DNA of 64,000 nucleotides from Bhargavaea ginsengi. Lineage in GTDB: Bacteria > Bacillota > Bacilli > Bacillales_A > Planococcaceae. The translations under genes and the position numbers were made by a program. A model generated the notes under the pieces. That model was not told the origin of the DNA, did not search any database, and saw only the letters and a program-made list of their open reading frames with translations. Location of the stretch: positions 1-64,000 of the forward strand of contig NZ_FNZF01000005.1 of the NCBI RefSeq assembly GCF_900109165.1, read 5' to 3'. Below, piece by piece: positions 61,930-64,000 of this stretch (its first letter is position 1; the number at the start of each line of letters is the position of its first letter).

Positions 61930-61971
61930 AAAAAAGCATGCATACCGAGTCCGGATGCATGCTTCTTTCTT
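61930..61971 (+). terminator. terminator downstream of the SLC13 gene
   Basis: AGCATGCAT (61935-61943) pairs with ATGCATGCT (61955-61963), followed by TCTTTCTT; an A run precedes it. Confidence 0.75.
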
Positions 61972-62132
61972 GTCGTATGGATACCTTCAGTTCAACTTTC
62001 CCGAATTTAACATGGCGGTCTTACTTAATAAATTTCAGAGAATTGTAATATTACCTGAGTTCTCTGCCGAACTATGCTACGATTAGCCACAGAAGACAGA
62101 CTGATTTTCAGGAGGGATGCCTCATCAAGAGA

Positions 62133-62912
62133 ATGGACCCGGAGACCCAGATCACTCTCCTTGAAGCGATGCTGGACGGCAGCCGGACTGCCGCGCTTTT
62201 TACCGATCCTTCACAGGAAGATCATCCGGTCATCTACGCCAACCAAACATTCGAGACACTGACCGGATATACCCCTGAAGAAACGATTGGCCACAACTGC
62301 CGATTTCTTCAGGGAGCAGACACCGACCCGAAAGATGTACAAAAAATGCGAGATGCGATCAGGCAGGAATCTTCCGTTACTGTCACCTTGAAAAATTATA
62401 AAAAAGATGGCTCCCCCTTCTGGAATCGTGTCAATATCGAACCCATTCGCACGGGTGGCCGCCTGTTCTTCATCGGGACCCAGACAGATGTTACGGTCGA
62501 AGTGAATCAGCGAAAGCGCCTTGAAGAAAAAGAGCGTGAAATCGAACGTTTATCGCTGCCGGTTCTTGAGATTGATGACGGAATCGCTGCCATCTCCCTG
62601 AACGGGGAAATGAGTGTAGAGCGCTACCGCCGGCTGGCAGTCAAAATCAGCGAATACGTGCAGCAACACCATTGCCATTCGGTAATCATCGATATCTCCG
62701 GACTTTACTGGGATGAAGATACACCGGTGTTTGACCTGCTCCACATCCAGGACGTCTTGAGATTGATGGGCTGCCGGCTGCTCGTCACAGGGATTACACC
62801 CAAAGCGGCGCGGGACATTGCTGGGGAAGCGGCTTCGGAGCACACGCTCATTGCTTTTTCGTCATTTAAACAGGCTGTCCAAACCGCGAAAGCCTCCAGT
62901 CCCATCATCTGA
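62133..62912 (+). CDS. ytvA: LOV-STAS blue-light photoreceptor (YtvA/PfyP-like)
   Basis: A 259-residue sensor. LOV domain about 10-115 with the flavin-adduct motif GHNCRFLQG (Cys56), VIYANQTFETLTGYTPEE and NYKKDGSPFWN. A linking helix (about 120-140, KRLEEKEREIERL) is followed by a STAS domain (about 143-255, HSVIIDISGLYWDEDTPVFDLLHIQDVLRL). Same layout as B. subtilis YtvA, which joins the stressosome and activates sigma-B in blue light. The ATG 62133 lies 16 nt from the nearest strong Shine-Dalgarno, so the true start may be different. Confidence 0.92.
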   Translation: MDPETQITLLEAMLDGSRTAALFTDPSQEDHPVIYANQTFETLTGYTPEETIGHNCRFLQGADTDPKDVQKMRDAIRQESSVTVTLKNYKKDGSPFWNRVNIEPIRTGGRLFFIGTQTDVTVEVNQRKRLEEKEREIERLSLPVLEIDDGIAAISLNGEMSVERYRRLAVKISEYVQQHHCHSVIIDISGLYWDEDTPVFDLLHIQDVLRLMGCRLLVTGITPKAARDIAGEAASEHTLIAFSSFKQAVQTAKASSPII

Positions 62913-62928
62913 CCCGAATTCACACAAA

Positions 62929-62971
62929 AGCCCCTTCCCGGCAGAACGTTGTCTGCAGGAAGGGGCTGATT
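62929..62971. terminator. terminator between ytvA and the FMN reductase gene
   Basis: AGCCCCTTCC (62929-62938) pairs with GGAAGGGGCT (62957-62966), followed by TTTTT on the plus strand and TTTTG on the minus strand. The genes are convergent. Confidence 0.8.
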
Positions 62972-62976
62972 TTTAA

Positions 62977-63543
62977 TTATTGATTGACCGCTTGTTTTTC
63001 GCGGACTGTTTTCAGAGCGCCTGCCCAAGCATTCACTTCGTCAAGCATAGCTGTAACGTTTGTGAGGTGCAGTTCAGCCGGCTTGAACTCGGAGAAGTTT
63101 TCGAAGTCTGTGAAGAGCGAAAGTGTAGGGTGCGTACGGACGTCAGCGACTTTCAGTTCGCCGAGGATGCCGCGGAGGTGTTCCGCTGCACGCGCGCCGC
63201 CAGTTGAACCGTAGCTCACAATTCCTGCAGCTTTGTCGTACCATGCTTCGCGTGCGAAGTCGATCGCGTTTTTCAGAGCGCCGGTGATGCTGTGGTTATA
63301 TTCCTGAACGACGAAGACGAAGCCGTCGAGGCTTGCAAGCTTTTCGTTCCATTGCGCGATTCCTGGTTCCGAACCGTCAGTTGTGCCGAGGAACGGAAGC
63401 TGGAAGTCAGCGATGTCCACGATTTCGTAGTTAGCGTCGCCGCGGCCATCCGCGATTCCTTTGACCCATTGACCGACCTGTGGGCTTACGCGGCCTTCGC
63501 GTGTCGATCCTAGAATGATACCGATGTTGAGTTTTTCTGCCAT
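62977..63543 (-). CDS. NADPH-dependent FMN reductase family protein
   Basis: A 188-residue flavodoxin-like reductase. N-terminal GIILGSTREGRVSPQVGQWV is the FMN phosphate site. DFQLPFLG follows, then FVVQEYNHSITGALKNAIDFAREAWYDKAAGIVSYGSTGGARAAEHLRGIL. It resembles azoreductase/quinone reductase types such as YhdA. The ATG is preceded by AAGGAGGCCAAACATC, a strong site. Start and length are typical. Confidence 0.9.
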   Translation of the reverse strand: MAEKLNIGIILGSTREGRVSPQVGQWVKGIADGRGDANYEIVDIADFQLPFLGTTDGSEPGIAQWNEKLASLDGFVFVVQEYNHSITGALKNAIDFAREAWYDKAAGIVSYGSTGGARAAEHLRGILGELKVADVRTHPTLSLFTDFENFSEFKPAELHLTNVTAMLDEVNAWAGALKTVREKQAVNQ

Positions 63544-63726
63544 GATGTTTGGCCTCCTTGTTGTGGTTACTTTACGTTACTAACTATACAATGGATCAAT
63601 CTTGAAATCAAGACTTTCATCTTAAAATTCATTCCTTGTCGAATGATTTACTATTTAGAGTGTTCGATTTTTTGATACGATGATTTTAATAGGATGAAAC
63701 TATCTCAATCGATGGAGGAGAAAATT

Positions 63727-64000
63727 ATGCCAGATGAGCTGATTGCCCACTATTCAACCACCCCGTCCACCGCAGTTTCCGATGCAACGGGCGGGCTGAA
63801 CAATATGGAACCTGAACTCAAACCGCTCCGGGAGGAATATCGGATTGCAGGGCGTGCGGTCACGGTGAAGCTGCCCGGAGGCGACAACCCTGCTATGCTA
63901 AGGGCGATGCGGACGGCAAGCCCCGGTGATGTGCTTGTAGTGGATGCTAAAGGGGACCTGACGAAGGCTGTGGCAGGGGATTTTGTCGTCGGGATGATGC
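63727..64000 (+). CDS. RraA-like family protein, N-terminal part (truncated by window edge)
   Basis: At least 91 residues. The start MPDELIAHYSTTPSTAVSDATGGLNNMEPELKPL, then IAGRAVTVKLPGGDN, ending in ASPGDVLVVDAKGDLTKAVAGDFV, is the RraA/MenG fold: PGDVLVVD and the downstream acidic pocket are the family motifs. Such proteins are 4-hydroxy-4-methyl-2-oxoglutarate aldolases or RNase E inhibitor relatives; nothing decides here. ATGGAGGAGAAAATT precedes the start. Confidence 0.8.
   Translation, partial: MPDELIAHYSTTPSTAVSDATGGLNNMEPELKPLREEYRIAGRAVTVKLPGGDNPAMLRAMRTASPGDVLVVDAKGDLTKAVAGDFVVGMM

Overview
The window looks like a chromosomal segment from a spore-forming member of the Bacillales with fairly high GC. 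Three things point there: the 5' end of a 16S rRNA gene with a Bacillales-type sequence; a gene order that follows Bacillus subtilis in long blocks (rrn-ygxA-ygzB-perR, then bcp-hemL-ygaE, ygaD-ygaC-sspE-mutY-yfhP, and yfhJ-yfhH-recX-yfhF); and spore genes (a gamma-type SASP behind a sigma-G-type promoter, and the cortex deacetylase pdaA). The many TTG/GTG starts with strong Shine-Dalgarno sites and the 16S 5' region suggest Planococcaceae (Bhargavaea/Planococcus-like). That placement is inference.

Layout. 1-530: end of an rRNA operon reading leftward, with two tandem promoters. 557-7264: ygxA, ygzB, perR with its own Per box, a corrinoid adenosyltransferase, a 2-hydroxyacid dehydrogenase, bcp, hemL and ygaE. 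7288-17003: an insertion into the B. subtilis-like order. It holds an AT-rich module (ABC ATPase, an 838-residue two-half permease and a small secreted protein whose frame is broken at a T7 run) followed by a complete oligopeptide/dipeptide ABC operon (dppDF-A-BC). 17101-24850: the block of conserved genes ygaD, ygaC, sspE, mutY, yfhP, yfhJ, yfhH, recX and yfhF. 24899-36460: pdaA, an MFS transporter, osmC, a small SE1561-like protein, the Fe(II)-efflux ATPase pfeT behind a Fur/PerR-like box, yfkH, a YtxH-type protein, an alsT-type symporter, yfkK, a M29 aminopeptidase, a 50-residue membrane protein and mreBH. 36786-49244: acetyltransferase, oligoendopeptidase, methionine aminopeptidase, a TPP riboswitch with thiT, an RNA helicase/SGNH hydrolase pair, an amidase, a Fbp-like small protein, a Ca2+/H+ antiporter and an ATP-grasp ligase. 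49245-64000: peptide transporter dtpT, ypfJ, an RsbR paralogue, tspO, a stress protein with a sigma-B-like promoter, a serine T-box controlling an aminotransferase-serA operon, an HAD phosphatase, glycerate kinase with an SLC13 permease, a LOV-STAS blue-light sensor, an FMN reductase and the start of an RraA-like gene.

Functional links inside the window: PerR probably controls itself and perhaps pfeT (peroxide/iron). The RsbR paralogue, the LOV-STAS protein and the sigma-B-like promoter belong to general stress signalling. The T-box ties serine synthesis to charged tRNA-Ser.

The least explained structure is intergenic. Four short arrays (42233-42332, 44583-44660, 57701-57853, 58816-58920) repeat a 10-12 nt core followed by 9-11 variable nt, with a period of 21 bp in all but one step. 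Three different cores are used. There are also two dispersed repeat families with two copies each. One of them (22171 and 50734) folds into a long hairpin whose copies differ by compensating base changes.
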